This document shows, piece by piece, positions 10,123 through 19,758 of a stretch of DNA of 64,000 nucleotides. Under the pieces are notes generated by a model. That model saw nothing but the letters and a program-made list of their open reading frames with translations, made no database searches and was not told the origin of the DNA. How positions within the stretch are numbered: position 1 is the stretch's first letter; every line of letters starts with the position of its first letter. The translations under genes were made by a program, and so were the position numbers. The stretch covers positions 3,534,001-3,598,000 of the forward strand of contig NZ_CP151762.1 of assembly GCF_038443675.1 (NCBI RefSeq). Reading direction: 5' to 3'. The DNA is from Yoonia sp. G8-12. Its GTDB lineage: Bacteria > Pseudomonadota > Alphaproteobacteria > Rhodobacterales > Rhodobacteraceae.

Positions 10123-12266
10123 AGTTTCCCTTTCAGCCGCAGGGCATTGAGCAGGACTGTGATTGAAGAGGTCGACATTGCGATCGCGGCGATCAGCGGT
10201 GTGGCAAAGCCGGCCAGCGCGATTGGCACAGCAACGATATTGTAGAGCGTGGAGATGGCGAAGTTTTCCTTGATCCGTGCGCGTGCCGCACGGGCCACCA
10301 ACGGCAGTTCGATCAAAGGCGTCAGGCTGTCGTTCAATAGAACGATATCCGAGGCCGCACGTGACGCATCTGCCGCAGTTGCCGGTGACACAGAGGCATA
10401 GGCCGCCGCCAGTGCCCCGGTGTCATTCAAGCCGTCGCCGACCATCAGGACTTTGGCCCCTTTGCTGGACAGCGCATTGATATAGGCGATTTTGTCGGCG
10501 GGGTTGGTGTCGGCCTGCCATGATGTGATTTGCAGTGCCTTGGCTATTTTCGCAGTTTCATCGGCGTCATCGCCGGACACCAGATGGATGTCGAGGCCGG
10601 CCGCTTGCCAGCCTTGAACCAGCGCCAAAGCGCCTTCGCGCAACTCGGACCGCAGCGTGATTTTCTGCGCGGCACGATCACCGATTTTGATATAGGTCCC
10701 TTTGCCTGCGCCCAGCCAAGCACCAGAGCCCAGTTGAACTTTTTGCCCGTTATGAAGTGCGCTCAGCCCTTTTCCTGCGTGTTCTTGCTGGTCGCTCAGC
10801 TTTGCTGGGGCGATCCCGTCCAATGATGCCGCGATGGCCTGTGAAATCGGGTGCGTCGCTTTTTGTGTCAGTGCCAGTGCGACGGATTGCGTCTCGGCGT
10901 CCAGCGCATCGCGCGCTGCGGCGGGCATGGTCAACGTGCCTGTTTTGTCGAAGACCACGGTGTCGACCTCGGCCAGACGTTCCAGCGCGGTCCCGTCTTT
11001 CACCAAAAGCCCTGCACGAAACAAGCGACCGGCAGCTGTGGTCGAGACCGCAGGCACGGCCAGACCCAAAGCGCAGGGGCAGGTGATGATGAGAACGGCG
11101 ACCGCGATGTTCAGTGACAGGCGAATGTCGCCTGACGCGACCAGCCAGCCCAGGAACGATGCGAATGCCAGAATATGCACCACTGGCGCATAGACTGCGG
11201 CCGCGCGGTCTGCGATGGCAGTGTAGCGGTTGCGCACGGCCTCGGCCTGATCGACCATTGTGACCATCTTGCGCAGGGTCGTGTCTGCCCCGACGGTCGC
11301 GGCGCGTATGGTGAGGGGGCCGGTCATGTTGACTTCGCCGGCGGTGACTTCGGTTCCAACCTTGGCAAGTGCGGGGCGACTTTCGCCGGTTAGGAGGGCG
11401 CGATCAATCTGGCTTGTGCCTTCTGTGATTGTGCCGTCCACCGGAATGCGGCCGCCGGGCAAAACCTGAATAAGATCGCCGATGGCAAGGTCTGCGAAAT
11501 CCACCATCTGGCGAACGCCATTTGTAAGTCGCATGACGCGGGGCACTTCGAGGGCCGAAAGCTGTGCTGCTGCCGAGGCCGCCGCTTTGCGGCTGCGATA
11601 ATCGAGGTAGCGACCAATCAGCAGAAAGAAGGTCAGGGAAATGGCCGCATCAAAATAGGCGTGATGCCCCCCCACGAGCGTTTCAAAGAGGGACATGCCG
11701 GCGGCCAGCAGGATAGCCAGAGAAATTGGCACATCCATGTTGAGTTTGCGCACAGAAAGCGCACGCCATGCATTTTGGAAGAACGGCTGTGCTGCATAAA
11801 GGATCGCGGGCAGGGCAATGCTGGCGCTGATCAGGTGGAAGAGGTTCTGGGTGGCCCCGATGGCCCCGGACCAGACAGCCACGGACAAGAGCATCACGTT
11901 CATCATCGCAAAGCCCGACACGGCGATGCGGGTCATTAGCCCGCGGCCGTAAGCATCGGCTTGGCCGCCAAGCAGGCTGGTGTCCAGAACGCGCGCCTCG
12001 TATCCCGCCATCTCCAGCGTCTCGATCAGCTCTTCGGGGGCGATAGGCAGGGATGTACCAACTGTGACCCGTTTCATGCTGAGGTTCACGCGTGCGTTGG
12101 CGACGCCTTCCATGTTGCGCAGCGCGCGTTCAACCGCGTTGATGCAGGCGACGCAATGGATGCCGGGCAACGACAAAATGATCTGTGTCGTGCCATTGGA
12201 GGCAGCTTTTGCAAGCTGCCCCTCGGGAAGGCCGATGCAGGCCGGACAAATGGCGGCGTCACTCAT
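10119..12266 (-). CDS. ccoI: copper-exporting P-type ATPase CcoI (FixI) for cbb3 oxidase assembly
   Basis: A 715-aa P1B-type ATPase. It has an N-terminal CPAC near residue 8, a heavy-metal-associated domain with GIHCVACINAVERAL (residues about 34-48), eight predicted membrane helices, the ion motif CPCALGLAVP, the phosphorylation site DKTGTLTMP, and the hinge GDGLNDTGA. FixI/CcoI supplies copper for the CcoN active site. Overlaps of 4 nt join it to ccoH upstream and ccoS downstream. A C7 run at 11667-11673 reads in frame here. Confidence 0.95.
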   Translation of the reverse strand: MSDAAICPACIGLPEGQLAKAASNGTTQIILSLPGIHCVACINAVERALRNMEGVANARVNLSMKRVTVGTSLPIAPEELIETLEMAGYEARVLDTSLLGGQADAYGRGLMTRIAVSGFAMMNVMLLSVAVWSGAIGATQNLFHLISASIALPAILYAAQPFFQNAWRALSVRKLNMDVPISLAILLAAGMSLFETLVGGHHAYFDAAISLTFFLLIGRYLDYRSRKAAASAAAQLSALEVPRVMRLTNGVRQMVDFADLAIGDLIQVLPGGRIPVDGTITEGTSQIDRALLTGESRPALAKVGTEVTAGEVNMTGPLTIRAATVGADTTLRKMVTMVDQAEAVRNRYTAIADRAAAVYAPVVHILAFASFLGWLVASGDIRLSLNIAVAVLIITCPCALGLAVPAVSTTAAGRLFRAGLLVKDGTALERLAEVDTVVFDKTGTLTMPAAARDALDAETQSVALALTQKATHPISQAIAASLDGIAPAKLSDQQEHAGKGLSALHNGQKVQLGSGAWLGAGKGTYIKIGDRAAQKITLRSELREGALALVQGWQAAGLDIHLVSGDDADETAKIAKALQITSWQADTNPADKIAYINALSSKGAKVLMVGDGLNDTGALAAAYASVSPATAADASRAASDIVLLNDSLTPLIELPLVARAARARIKENFAISTLYNIVAVPIALAGFATPLIAAIAMSTSSITVLLNALRLKGKL

Positions 12267-12715
12267 TGCACAGTAATCGGAAAGCGACGGCGGAAGGGTG
12301 TGCCGTCGGGAGCGATCAGTTCAAGCCGCAGGTTCCAGTAACCCGCTTCGAGGTCAACTGGCGCGGTCAATGCGGCACCGTTCCATGTCAACTCGGGCGC
12401 GCTGTCCTGCCCAGTATGGGTTGCACGCCCAAGCACTACGCGCACGACCTCGGTCTGGACCGGCGCACCGGTCTGATCGAGAATAGCAACGGTCAGCACA
12501 TTGTCTTCGACGGTCGCAGAGGCATTCCAACGTAGCGCGTTCTGAGCTGCGCGATCAGCCTGGAAGCTTTGGCTAATGACGTAGGAATTGCGCGTCTCAA
12601 GCCCTGGAAAAGTTGCAATCGCATTCCAAGCCAACGTCAGGTTCACCGCGATAATGATCCCAAATCCGCCGACCATAAGGCCCAGCATGTGCCATCCAGT
12701 AAATTCACGGGTCAT
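12263..12715 (-). CDS. ccoH: cbb3 oxidase assembly protein CcoH (FixH family)
   Basis: A 150-aa protein with one membrane helix near the N-terminus (GWHMLGLMVGGFGIIIAVNL) and a periplasmic FixH domain containing NSYVISQSFQADRAAQN. CcoH associates with cbb3 oxidase subunits during assembly (family knowledge). Start and stop overlap ccoG and ccoI by 4 nt each. Confidence 0.92.
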   Translation of the reverse strand: MTREFTGWHMLGLMVGGFGIIIAVNLTLAWNAIATFPGLETRNSYVISQSFQADRAAQNALRWNASATVEDNVLTVAILDQTGAPVQTEVVRVVLGRATHTGQDSAPELTWNGAALTAPVDLEAGYWNLRLELIAPDGTPFRRRFPITVQ

Positions 12716-14127
12716 TGTTCCGGTCTCCCATTAAAAATTGCGTCCTTGTGCGCCCGTTCGCCGGATTCCAGATCCTCGACCCAGAAGCGCAGATCTGTGC
12801 GGTCGATCGTTGAGGCAGGGTCAATCGGGCGCGCCGAGACGTAGACGCGTTGCAAAAAGGTTTCATTGGCGGGCACAACGATGGATCTTTCCGAAGTCCC
12901 CTCAAGCTCGATCCGCAGAATTTCATCCGAGGTCAGTGACAGATGGAAGGCGCGGTCTTCGCCATTCTTGTTCAGCAGACGAATATCATAGATGTTGCGG
13001 ACCGTCCCGTCAGAGAGCGTAACGTATGTCGGGTTGCGCACGGGTGCCACCGTCATTTCGATATCGGCGCGGATGAAAAGCGCAAACACCAGACCCACGC
13101 CAATCGCTGCCCACATGGTAGTGTACAAGATCGTGCGAAAGCGGAAGACGTGCTGCCAGAGTTTCTTGGCGGGTTTGCCTTTGGCTTCTTCCTCTTGGTC
13201 GGACAGCGCAAGATAATCGATCAAACCACGCGGTTTGCCGATTCGTTCCATCACATCGTCGCAGGCGTCGATGCAAAGCGCGCAGGTGATGCATTCCATC
13301 TGCTGCCCCTCACGGATATCGATGCCCGCGGGACAGACGTTCACACAGGCCATGCAGTCGATACAGTCGCCCGCACCTTCGATGCGTTTTTTGCCGCGCG
13401 GTTCGCCGCGCCATTCGCGGTAGGCCACGGTCAGCGTTTCGGGGTCCATCATGGCCGCCTGAATGCGTGGCCAAGGGCACATGTAGTTACAGACCTGTTC
13501 ACGCATGAACCCGCCGAAAACAAAGGTTGTGGCTGTCAGTACGCCAATCGTCGCCCAAGCGATGGGAGGAGCGCTGAACGTAGCGAGACTGACAGCCAGC
13601 GTTGGGGCGTCGGCAAAGTAAAAGACCCAAGCGCCGCCCGTTGCCAAAGAAATCAAGAGCCAAACCGTCCATTTGGTGATGCGCAGTCGGGCTTTGTGGA
13701 AAGACCAATCCGCGTTCCACAGACGCACGCGTGCGTTGCGATCGCCTTCGATCCAGCGTTCCACAAGGATGAAAAGATCGGTCCAGACGGTTTGCGGGCA
13801 GGTATAGCCGCACCAGACCCGGCCAAGCGCCGAGGTGAACAGAAAGAGCCCAAGCCCCGCCATAATCAAAAGGCCTGCGACGAAGTAGAATTCGTGCGGC
13901 CAGATTTCGATCCAGAAGAAATAGAAACGGCGGTGCGCCATGTCGATCAACACGGCCTGATCCGGCAGGTTCGGCCCGCGGTCCCATCTGATCCATGGGG
14001 TCAGATAATAGATGCCCAAGGTGATCGCCATGACCCACCACTTGAGGTTTCGATAAAAGCCTTTAACGCGGCGCGGAAAAATGGGTTCGCGCGCGGCATA
14101 AAGCGGCTGGTTATCTGAAGAAGACAT
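12712..14127 (-). CDS. ccoG: cytochrome c oxidase accessory protein CcoG (FixG, 4Fe-4S)
   Basis: A 471-aa membrane ferredoxin. There are about five membrane helices. The first cytoplasmic loop has RVWCGYTCPQTVWTDLF; then MCPWPRIQAAMMD; then two 4Fe-4S clusters in CIDCMACVNVCP and CITCALCIDACD near residues 250-285; and a C-terminal immunoglobulin-like periplasmic domain. CcoG is linked to cupric ion reduction for cbb3 biogenesis. It is the first gene of ccoGHIS. The structural genes ccoNOQP, which often precede it, are absent here; instead a surface-protein gene lies upstream on the same strand. Confidence 0.95.
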   Translation of the reverse strand: MSSSDNQPLYAAREPIFPRRVKGFYRNLKWWVMAITLGIYYLTPWIRWDRGPNLPDQAVLIDMAHRRFYFFWIEIWPHEFYFVAGLLIMAGLGLFLFTSALGRVWCGYTCPQTVWTDLFILVERWIEGDRNARVRLWNADWSFHKARLRITKWTVWLLISLATGGAWVFYFADAPTLAVSLATFSAPPIAWATIGVLTATTFVFGGFMREQVCNYMCPWPRIQAAMMDPETLTVAYREWRGEPRGKKRIEGAGDCIDCMACVNVCPAGIDIREGQQMECITCALCIDACDDVMERIGKPRGLIDYLALSDQEEEAKGKPAKKLWQHVFRFRTILYTTMWAAIGVGLVFALFIRADIEMTVAPVRNPTYVTLSDGTVRNIYDIRLLNKNGEDRAFHLSLTSDEILRIELEGTSERSIVVPANETFLQRVYVSARPIDPASTIDRTDLRFWVEDLESGERAHKDAIFNGRPEQ

Positions 14128-14190
14128 TCGTGACCTGCAAAATAAGTTCTGTTCGCAGGATCGGTTTTAAGGGCTGCGCGCGGAATATCC

Positions 14191-14204
14191 TTGATGTGGA
14201 TCAA
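14191..14204 (-). promoter_or_regulatory. Fnr-type (FnrL/Anr) binding site for ccoGHIS
   Basis: TTGATGTGGATCAA, a perfect match to the TTGAT-N4-ATCAA consensus, 64 nt upstream of the ccoG start. Oxygen-responsive FnrL control of cco genes is established in Rhodobacter; its use here is inferred from site and position. Confidence 0.85.
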
Positions 14205-14385
14205 TGTTGTGAAGGGGTGGCTGCGGTGTGCTGTCGCACCCTGCATCATCTCAATTAGAAATCCGCGGCGGCTTTTGTTCGCTGATCAAGGTCTTGCGGC
14301 AACTTGATGGGGATGTGGATCCATCACAAAGGGGATTGCCAGCGCACTGTACTGTTTCAATTGAGATGTAAGAGACTCAGACGCG

Positions 14386-14416
14386 AAGGGCGGCCTACGC
14401 ATGGTAGGCCGCCCTT
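14386..14416 (-). terminator. hairpin downstream of the surface-protein gene
   Basis: A perfect 13-bp stem (AAGGGCGGCCTAC / GTAGGCCGCCCTT) with a 5-base loop, 24 nt beyond the stop. There is no clear T run on either side, so it is either a weak terminator or an mRNA 3' stabiliser. Confidence 0.6.
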
Positions 14417-14440
14417 GTCAGTTTCGCAGTGTATCAGTGG

Positions 14441-16827
14441 TTAGAACTGCACATTCATGCCTATCTGGAACCCGTGCCGCTCATAGTCTTCGCCGAACGC
14501 GCCGCCATAGCCCGCTTCAATCCGGATATCGCGTGCAGTATTGGACGAAATCAGGCTTTCAAAGCCAAGGTTCACTTCGACAAACTCGTCGTCACGCCCG
14601 TCGATCGGGAAGGAGGCGGTAGGCAATCCGTCAAATCCGGATTCGATCACCAGATCATCGCTGGACATTGAGCTGTAAGCGACACTGCCTGTCAGTTTGT
14701 TCTGGCCGGACGCGCCCAGCATTGCATACTCGCCTTTTACGCCAACCGAGCCCATGAAAGTGCTGCCCGACTGCTCTTCGACTGTCAGGTTGAACGCATC
14801 TGCACCGGTTTCGGTGAAGCCGTCAACAGTGACATTGTAGAACCCGATAGATGCCATCGGACCAACTGCAAACCCGCCAAGGTCACTCAGATAGCTGGCT
14901 TCAACCGCACCAAAGGTCTGCGATCCGTCAGTGCTGCCGGTGGCGGTTTCGTCCAGCACATTGCGGGTGCTGTCATACGACGCGTCCTGGTACCCGAAGA
15001 GTGCCTTGATGCTTGCGCCATTATCCATATTCGAGCGGGCAAACCCGATCAAAGACAGACCTGTCATTTCTACCTCACCAAGCCCGTCAGCGGCTTCGGC
15101 AGTTGATGTTGTTCCGCCGACCGCGATACCGACCGAGGCATTCGCATTCAGCCGATTTTCCACGCCAACAGTGAACGATGCCGCATCGACTTCATAGCCG
15201 ATAGACCCGGATGTCGCATCATAGGTCGCGGCTGATCCACCGAGTGACGCAAGGCCATAGAGATTTCCACCCAAGAGCCAAGACTGTGCGCCCCCGCCTT
15301 GCGTGACAGCGGCTGTGTCACCACCGTCAATCGGGGCCAGACCTGTGATTGCACCAACATGACCGCGTGCTGATTCAAAGCCCATCGCAGAATAGGCAGG
15401 GGCAATGGTGAAGCCCGTACTGGTCAGCGCTGCGGCTTGTTCGGCTTCGTCCAGCAAGAGCATTGCCGCGATGGCGTCCTCATACTCATCTGCATTACCC
15501 GTATCCCAGTAAGGCACGTTTGCTGCCGCATCCAGATATCCCGCCAGCCTGAACTGGTACTCGGAGCCCCTGTCAGCTGCATTTTCAACGATTTCTGCAA
15601 AGTCCGGGTCAATCCGCAGAGTAAATTCGCCGTCTGCGATGGTGCCAATCTCCAAGGTAAAGTTCAGGTTGGAATTACGCAGGTCTTCAATCGGATCGAC
15701 GGAAAAAAGCCCGTTTGCTTCTGCCGCAGCAACAATTTCAGCCGAAACCAGACCGCCGGCCAAGTAGTCTTCCTCTAGGACCGCAAGTGGAACGTCGAGC
15801 GCATCAGCAAGTTCTATAAGTCTGTCTTCCAACAAGACGATTTCGTCGGCCTCGTTGGGCGGTGTGCCTTCCGGAATTTCCTCCAGCGCAATGTTGCCGT
15901 AGGTCCATCCGCCGCCCGCGATGTTATTCCAAGCGATAAGGGCGGATTCGTCATCAGGAATATCGTTGTCATCCCAGAACAAGCCGTCAGGCACCATCGT
16001 ATCGTCGAGGAAAGCAGTCCCAAAGTTGTCGACATAGACTGCGTTGGTAAATGCACCAAAATTCATCACATCGAGTCCAGGCGTCAAAGTTGGCTGCGCT
16101 TTTGCGTCCGAAAAGAAACCAATGTCGCCTTCGTTGCCGCCTTCGCCGAACAATCCATCGGGCAGGCCAGCCCCCCAGCCAGTTTGGGATCAAGACCGTC
16201 ACGCAAGAACAGAACGGCGTCTGCTGCGTCCAACTCCCCCATTGGGTTGCCGGCAGCATCTAATAATTCAAGCGTAAAGCTTGTGATCCGTGCACCCGTG
16301 AAGTTCGAGGTCTTGCCGAACGTGAAGTAATCTACCGACGAGGTATCGACCACGCTACCCACAATTCCATTGGTAGGGTCTGTAATCAGGTATGGCTCGT
16401 TCGACGTTTGGAATGTCATATCGAACGGATCGGGCCCTGTCAGCCATGTCTTGATGCGTTTGCCTGATCCCGGAGGTGAATCGCAAAATATACCCGGGTT
16501 GCTTGCCATCAGGCAGTTCGGCGCATCACTGCGCGAGTCGACACTCAGTTCGTCATCCTCGTCAAGCAGGGTGTAATCTGTAATGATGACCTCCCGGGGA
16601 TCACCATCTACAGGCGGGTTGGAACCGGGGACGCGGACCAATGTAAATGTCACCGCCTTAACCCCCGGCGCGACAACACCTTCCTCAGGATCGACAAAGA
16701 TAAGTCCGTCGCCTGATGTGCCGATCAATGGATTCTCCGCGAGCGTGTCGGCCCATGCGGTCGTGCACGCTAGCGTAAGTGCGGCCACCGATCCAGCGGT
16801 GGCAAACCTTGTTTTGTGTGTTTTCAT
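14441..16827 (-). pseudogene. autotransporter-type surface protein, frameshifted as written
   Basis: A signal peptide (MKTHKTRFATAGSVAALTLA, then cleavage after WADT-like sequence) is followed by an acidic, cysteine-poor passenger. One part of it, with GKRIKTWLTGPDPFDMTFQT, TSSVDYFTFGKTSNFTGARI and FWDDNDIPDDESALIAWNN, resembles 'choice-of-anchor F' proteins (recalled, not searched). The last 280 residues look like an autotransporter beta-barrel with alternating strands ending in ...MNVQF. The frame breaks at the C6 run 16171-16176. One more base joins DGLDPKLAGG to GLPDGLFGEGGNEGDIGFF and gives 795 aa. Such a tract in a surface protein could be a phase-variation switch, but the same kind of break occurs in housekeeping genes here, which favours a sequencing error. 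Confidence 0.75.
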
Positions 16828-16913
16828 GTCTCCGTCCCCGGCTGTTAGAACTATTCATACACATCCCAAAATTGGAATTATCAAACAGCTAACAATCGCC
16901 AGTCATTTCGTAA

Positions 16914-16927
16914 TTGACATATGTCAA
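16914..16927. promoter_or_regulatory. palindromic Crp/Fnr-like site
   Basis: TTGACATATGTCAA, a perfect 14-base palindrome with the TTGxx-N4-xxCAA form of Crp/Fnr-superfamily sites, in the divergent region between the surface-protein gene and the MFS gene. The regulator is unknown. Confidence 0.5.
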
Positions 16928-17053
16928 AAGATGAATGTTTTGTTTGATCGGTGGATTGTCAGTCCTATGCCTGCGGTTTCTGCGTCTGTCGCGCGGCGTC
17001 GGTAGCCAACCAAACTCTCGCTTTCCGCGAGAAGGAGGCGTAAGCGTATCGAC

Positions 17054-18283
17054 ATGAATATTGTTCGCCTCGAAGATGCCCGAATCTTACCGCTCTGGCG
17101 CAGGCCGACATCGCTTTTGTTTGTGATGGCGATGGCGATGCCCGTGGCTTTTGCGACGTGGTCGGCGCTGTTGAATAACTTTGTCATTGAGGTTGCGGAT
17201 TTTGACGGTTCCGACATCGGTTGGCTGCATACGGTGCGCGAAATACCCGGGTTCTTTGCGATCGGTGTGATCGCGCTGATCATGTTTATTCGCGAGCAGG
17301 TTTTGGGTTTGGTCGCGCTGATCATGCTGGGCGCAGCGACGGCAGTGACGGCACAGTTCCCGGATATGGCCGGTATTCTGACGGTGACGATGCTGTCGTC
17401 CATCGGGTTTCACTATTACGAAACAGTCAATCAGTCGCTGCAACTGCAATGGATCGACAAGAAGAAGGCGCCGCAAACGCTCGGCTGGATATTATCTGCC
17501 GGATCGGGAGCCACGCTGGTCGTCTATCTGCTGATCGTGGTCAGCTGGGAACGGTTCGGCCTGACCTATAGTATCGTCTATTGGCTCTCGGGTGGGTTCA
17601 CCGCAGTGGTCGCGACGATCTGCCTTTTGGCTTACCCTCAATTTGAGGCACCCCATCCGCAAATCAAAAAGATGGTGCTGCGCAAGCGGTACTGGCTCTA
17701 TTATGCGCTGCAATTCATGTCTGGCGCGCGGCGGCAGATCTTTGTCGTTTTTGCGGGTTTCATGATGGTCGAACAGTTCGGTTTTGCTGTTGACGATATT
17801 ACCAAGCTTTTCATGTTCACCTTGCTGATCAATATGTTTGCCGCTCCTTTGCTGGGCAAAGTTGTGCAGGTCTTTGGCGAAAGACGCGCGCTGATTTTCG
17901 AATATGTGGGTCTGTGTCTGGTGTTTTTCGCCTATGGTGGCATCTACTATTTCGGATGGGGCGTTGTGCTGGCGACGGGACTTTATATCGTGAACCACCT
18001 GTTCTTTAGCCTCGCCCTTGCAATCAAGACCTATTTTCAAAAGATCGCTGATCCGCAGGATATTGCCCCCACCGCAGCAGTGGCCTTTACGATCAACCAT
18101 ATTGCGGCTGTGTTCTTGCCAGCGCTGTTGGGTTATGTCTGGTTGCAGTCGCCCGGCACCGTGTTTTTGATGGCGGCAGGTATGGCGATTGTCTCGCTGT
18201 TGCTGTCACTCTTGATCCCGCGCCATCCGGCCCCCGGTCACGAGACCGTGTTTCAGGGGCGATTGTTGGCAGCGGCAGAGTAG
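17054..18283 (+). CDS. MFS transporter
   Basis: A 409-aa polytopic protein with about twelve predicted helices in two halves. The first half begins near SLLFVMAMAMPVAFATWSAL; a central cytoplasmic loop is near residues 200-215 (PHPQIKKMVLRKRYW); the second half ends ...VSLLLSLLIPRHPAPG. Fits the major facilitator superfamily; the substrate is not recognisable. An AAGGAGG lies 15 nt before the ATG, further than usual. It is transcribed alone, away from the surface-protein gene, with a palindromic site in the shared upstream region. Confidence 0.75.
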   Translation: MNIVRLEDARILPLWRRPTSLLFVMAMAMPVAFATWSALLNNFVIEVADFDGSDIGWLHTVREIPGFFAIGVIALIMFIREQVLGLVALIMLGAATAVTAQFPDMAGILTVTMLSSIGFHYYETVNQSLQLQWIDKKKAPQTLGWILSAGSGATLVVYLLIVVSWERFGLTYSIVYWLSGGFTAVVATICLLAYPQFEAPHPQIKKMVLRKRYWLYYALQFMSGARRQIFVVFAGFMMVEQFGFAVDDITKLFMFTLLINMFAAPLLGKVVQVFGERRALIFEYVGLCLVFFAYGGIYYFGWGVVLATGLYIVNHLFFSLALAIKTYFQKIADPQDIAPTAAVAFTINHIAAVFLPALLGYVWLQSPGTVFLMAAGMAIVSLLLSLLIPRHPAPGHETVFQGRLLAAAE

Positions 18284-18335
18284 TAAATCCGTGCAGCTGC
18301 ACTATATTCATGCCGAACCTGATAGGAGCGCTTTT

Positions 18336-18986
18336 ATGTTTTTCATGTCCCGTACCAAGTCTGAAATGGTCGCCAAGGATGCGGCGCTGCCGGGCCGCTC
18401 CGATGCGATCCCGACAGCCAAGACCCACTATGTTTTTGACACAGCCCTGACGGGCGAAGTGCCCGCAGGCATGGAAGAGGTCATGTTCGGCATGGGCTGT
18501 TTCTGGGGGGTGGAGCGGATGTTCTGGAAGCTTGACGGTGTGCAGTCCACGATGGTCGGCTATGCGGGCGGCTATACGCCAAACCCGACCTATGAAGAAG
18601 TGTGCTCTGGCAAGACCGGCCACAACGAAGTGGTCCGCGTGATTTATGATCCTGCTGTTATCTCTTATGATCAGCTGTTGCAGATTTTCTGGGAAGGCCA
18701 CGACCCAACGCAAGGGATGCGGCAGGGCAATGATGCGGGCACGCAGTACCGCTCTGGCATTTACACCTATTCGGCCGCGCAAAAGGCCGCCGCCGAGGCC
18801 GCAAAAGAGGCATTCGCCCCGCGGTTGGCGCAGGCAGGCTATGGCGCGATCACGACCGAGATCATTGATGCGCCGACCTTCTATTTCGCTGAGGATTATC
18901 ATCAGCAGTATCTGGCCAAAAACCCCAATGGATATTGCGGGATCGGTGGCACGGGCGTGACCTGCCCGATCGGCGTGGGGGCATAA
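18336..18986 (+). CDS. msrA: peptide-methionine (S)-S-oxide reductase MsrA
   Basis: A 216-aa enzyme repairing methionine-S-sulfoxide in proteins. The catalytic motif GCFWGVERMFW holds the active cysteine (about residue 52). YTPNPTYEEVCSGKTGHNE and WEGHDPTQGMRQGNDAGTQY are family signatures, and the C-terminal CGIGGTGVTCP supplies resolving cysteines. I chose ATG 18336 (MFFMSRTKSEM), which has TAGGAG 8 nt upstream, over longer readings. A G6 run within the FWG motif reads in frame. Confidence 0.95.
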   Translation: MFFMSRTKSEMVAKDAALPGRSDAIPTAKTHYVFDTALTGEVPAGMEEVMFGMGCFWGVERMFWKLDGVQSTMVGYAGGYTPNPTYEEVCSGKTGHNEVVRVIYDPAVISYDQLLQIFWEGHDPTQGMRQGNDAGTQYRSGIYTYSAAQKAAAEAAKEAFAPRLAQAGYGAITTEIIDAPTFYFAEDYHQQYLAKNPNGYCGIGGTGVTCPIGVGA

Positions 18987-19053
18987 GGCGACGCGCGATA
19001 CGCTTGATATAGCCGCGCGCGTTCTGCTGCTGCCTGTCCTGCTGGGGCAGGCG

Positions 19054-19731
19054 GTGTTTGTGCGCAAAAGCTATATTGCGTTGCCGGAACCATCGGGGGA
19101 CCGCACTGGAACGATTGGTCAGGGGCCGCCACTTCGGCTCCTGATCCTTGGTGATAGCTCGGCTGCGGGTGTCGGGGTGCAAAGCCAAGAGCAAGCCTTG
19201 CTTGGCCAGTTGACCGCGCATTTGGCCAGCTATGCGACCGTCGAATATTCGCTGATCGCGGTAACCGGCGCAAAAACATCTGATGTTCTGGGCTGGCTCG
19301 AGACGCTGGCCGAGCGGCAGTATGACGTTGTTGTCACAGCGCTAGGGGTGAATGACGTCACCAAAGGGGTGTCGTTGCGCCGCTGGCTGCGCCAGCAAAC
19401 GGCCCTGTTCGACCAGCTCTCGACACGGTTTGGTGCCCGAAAAATTGTGGTTTCCGGCCTGCCACCGATGGGGCAGTTCCCGCTTTTGCCGCATCCTTTG
19501 CGCTGGGTTCTAGGACGTCAGGCAGCCCGTTTCGACAGGCACCTTCATGCCCTTGTCGCATCGCGGCCCGAATGCTCTGCCGCACGCATTGATCTGGGAT
19601 TGGATGAGACGAATATGTCCGAAGACGGGTTTCACCCCGGTCCTGTGGTTTACGCCGTTTGGGCCAGCGAAATTGCGCAGATCATCCTGACAGACCTTGA
19701 ATTGCTTGACGGGGCGCAGGGCGCGCCATAA
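19054..19731 (+). CDS. SGNH/GDSL hydrolase family protein
   Basis: A 225-aa (as called) esterase-like protein. Block I is LLILGDSSAAGVG with the nucleophile Ser; block III is VVVTALGVNDVTKG; block V is EDGFHPGPVVYAVWA with Asp and His. Hydrolase of unknown ester substrate. The start is unresolved: the reading frame stays open upstream to about 18991 and encodes a hydrophobic stretch (DTLDIAARVLLLPVLLGQAV), apparently a signal anchor, but no ATG, GTG or TTG lies in frame before GTG 19054. An ACG at 18991 or a base error near the start is possible. It follows msrA closely. Confidence 0.75.
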   Translation: MFVRKSYIALPEPSGDRTGTIGQGPPLRLLILGDSSAAGVGVQSQEQALLGQLTAHLASYATVEYSLIAVTGAKTSDVLGWLETLAERQYDVVVTALGVNDVTKGVSLRRWLRQQTALFDQLSTRFGARKIVVSGLPPMGQFPLLPHPLRWVLGRQAARFDRHLHALVASRPECSAARIDLGLDETNMSEDGFHPGPVVYAVWASEIAQIILTDLELLDGAQGAP

Positions 19732-19758
19732 CCGAAAGTGAACCAGCGTAAGGGCAAC

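Larger units (their letters stand above)
14128..14440. other. intergenic region upstream of ccoG
   Basis: A 313-base gene-free stretch. It holds the Fnr-type box (14191-14204) 64 nt before the ccoG start and, at its right end, the hairpin beyond the surface-protein gene. I see no small gene in it. Confidence 0.7.

Noticed and set aside
12943..14118. A 391-codon plus-strand frame opposite ccoG
   Set aside because: ccoG is certain from its ferredoxin motifs and operon; the antisense frame has no recognisable feature.
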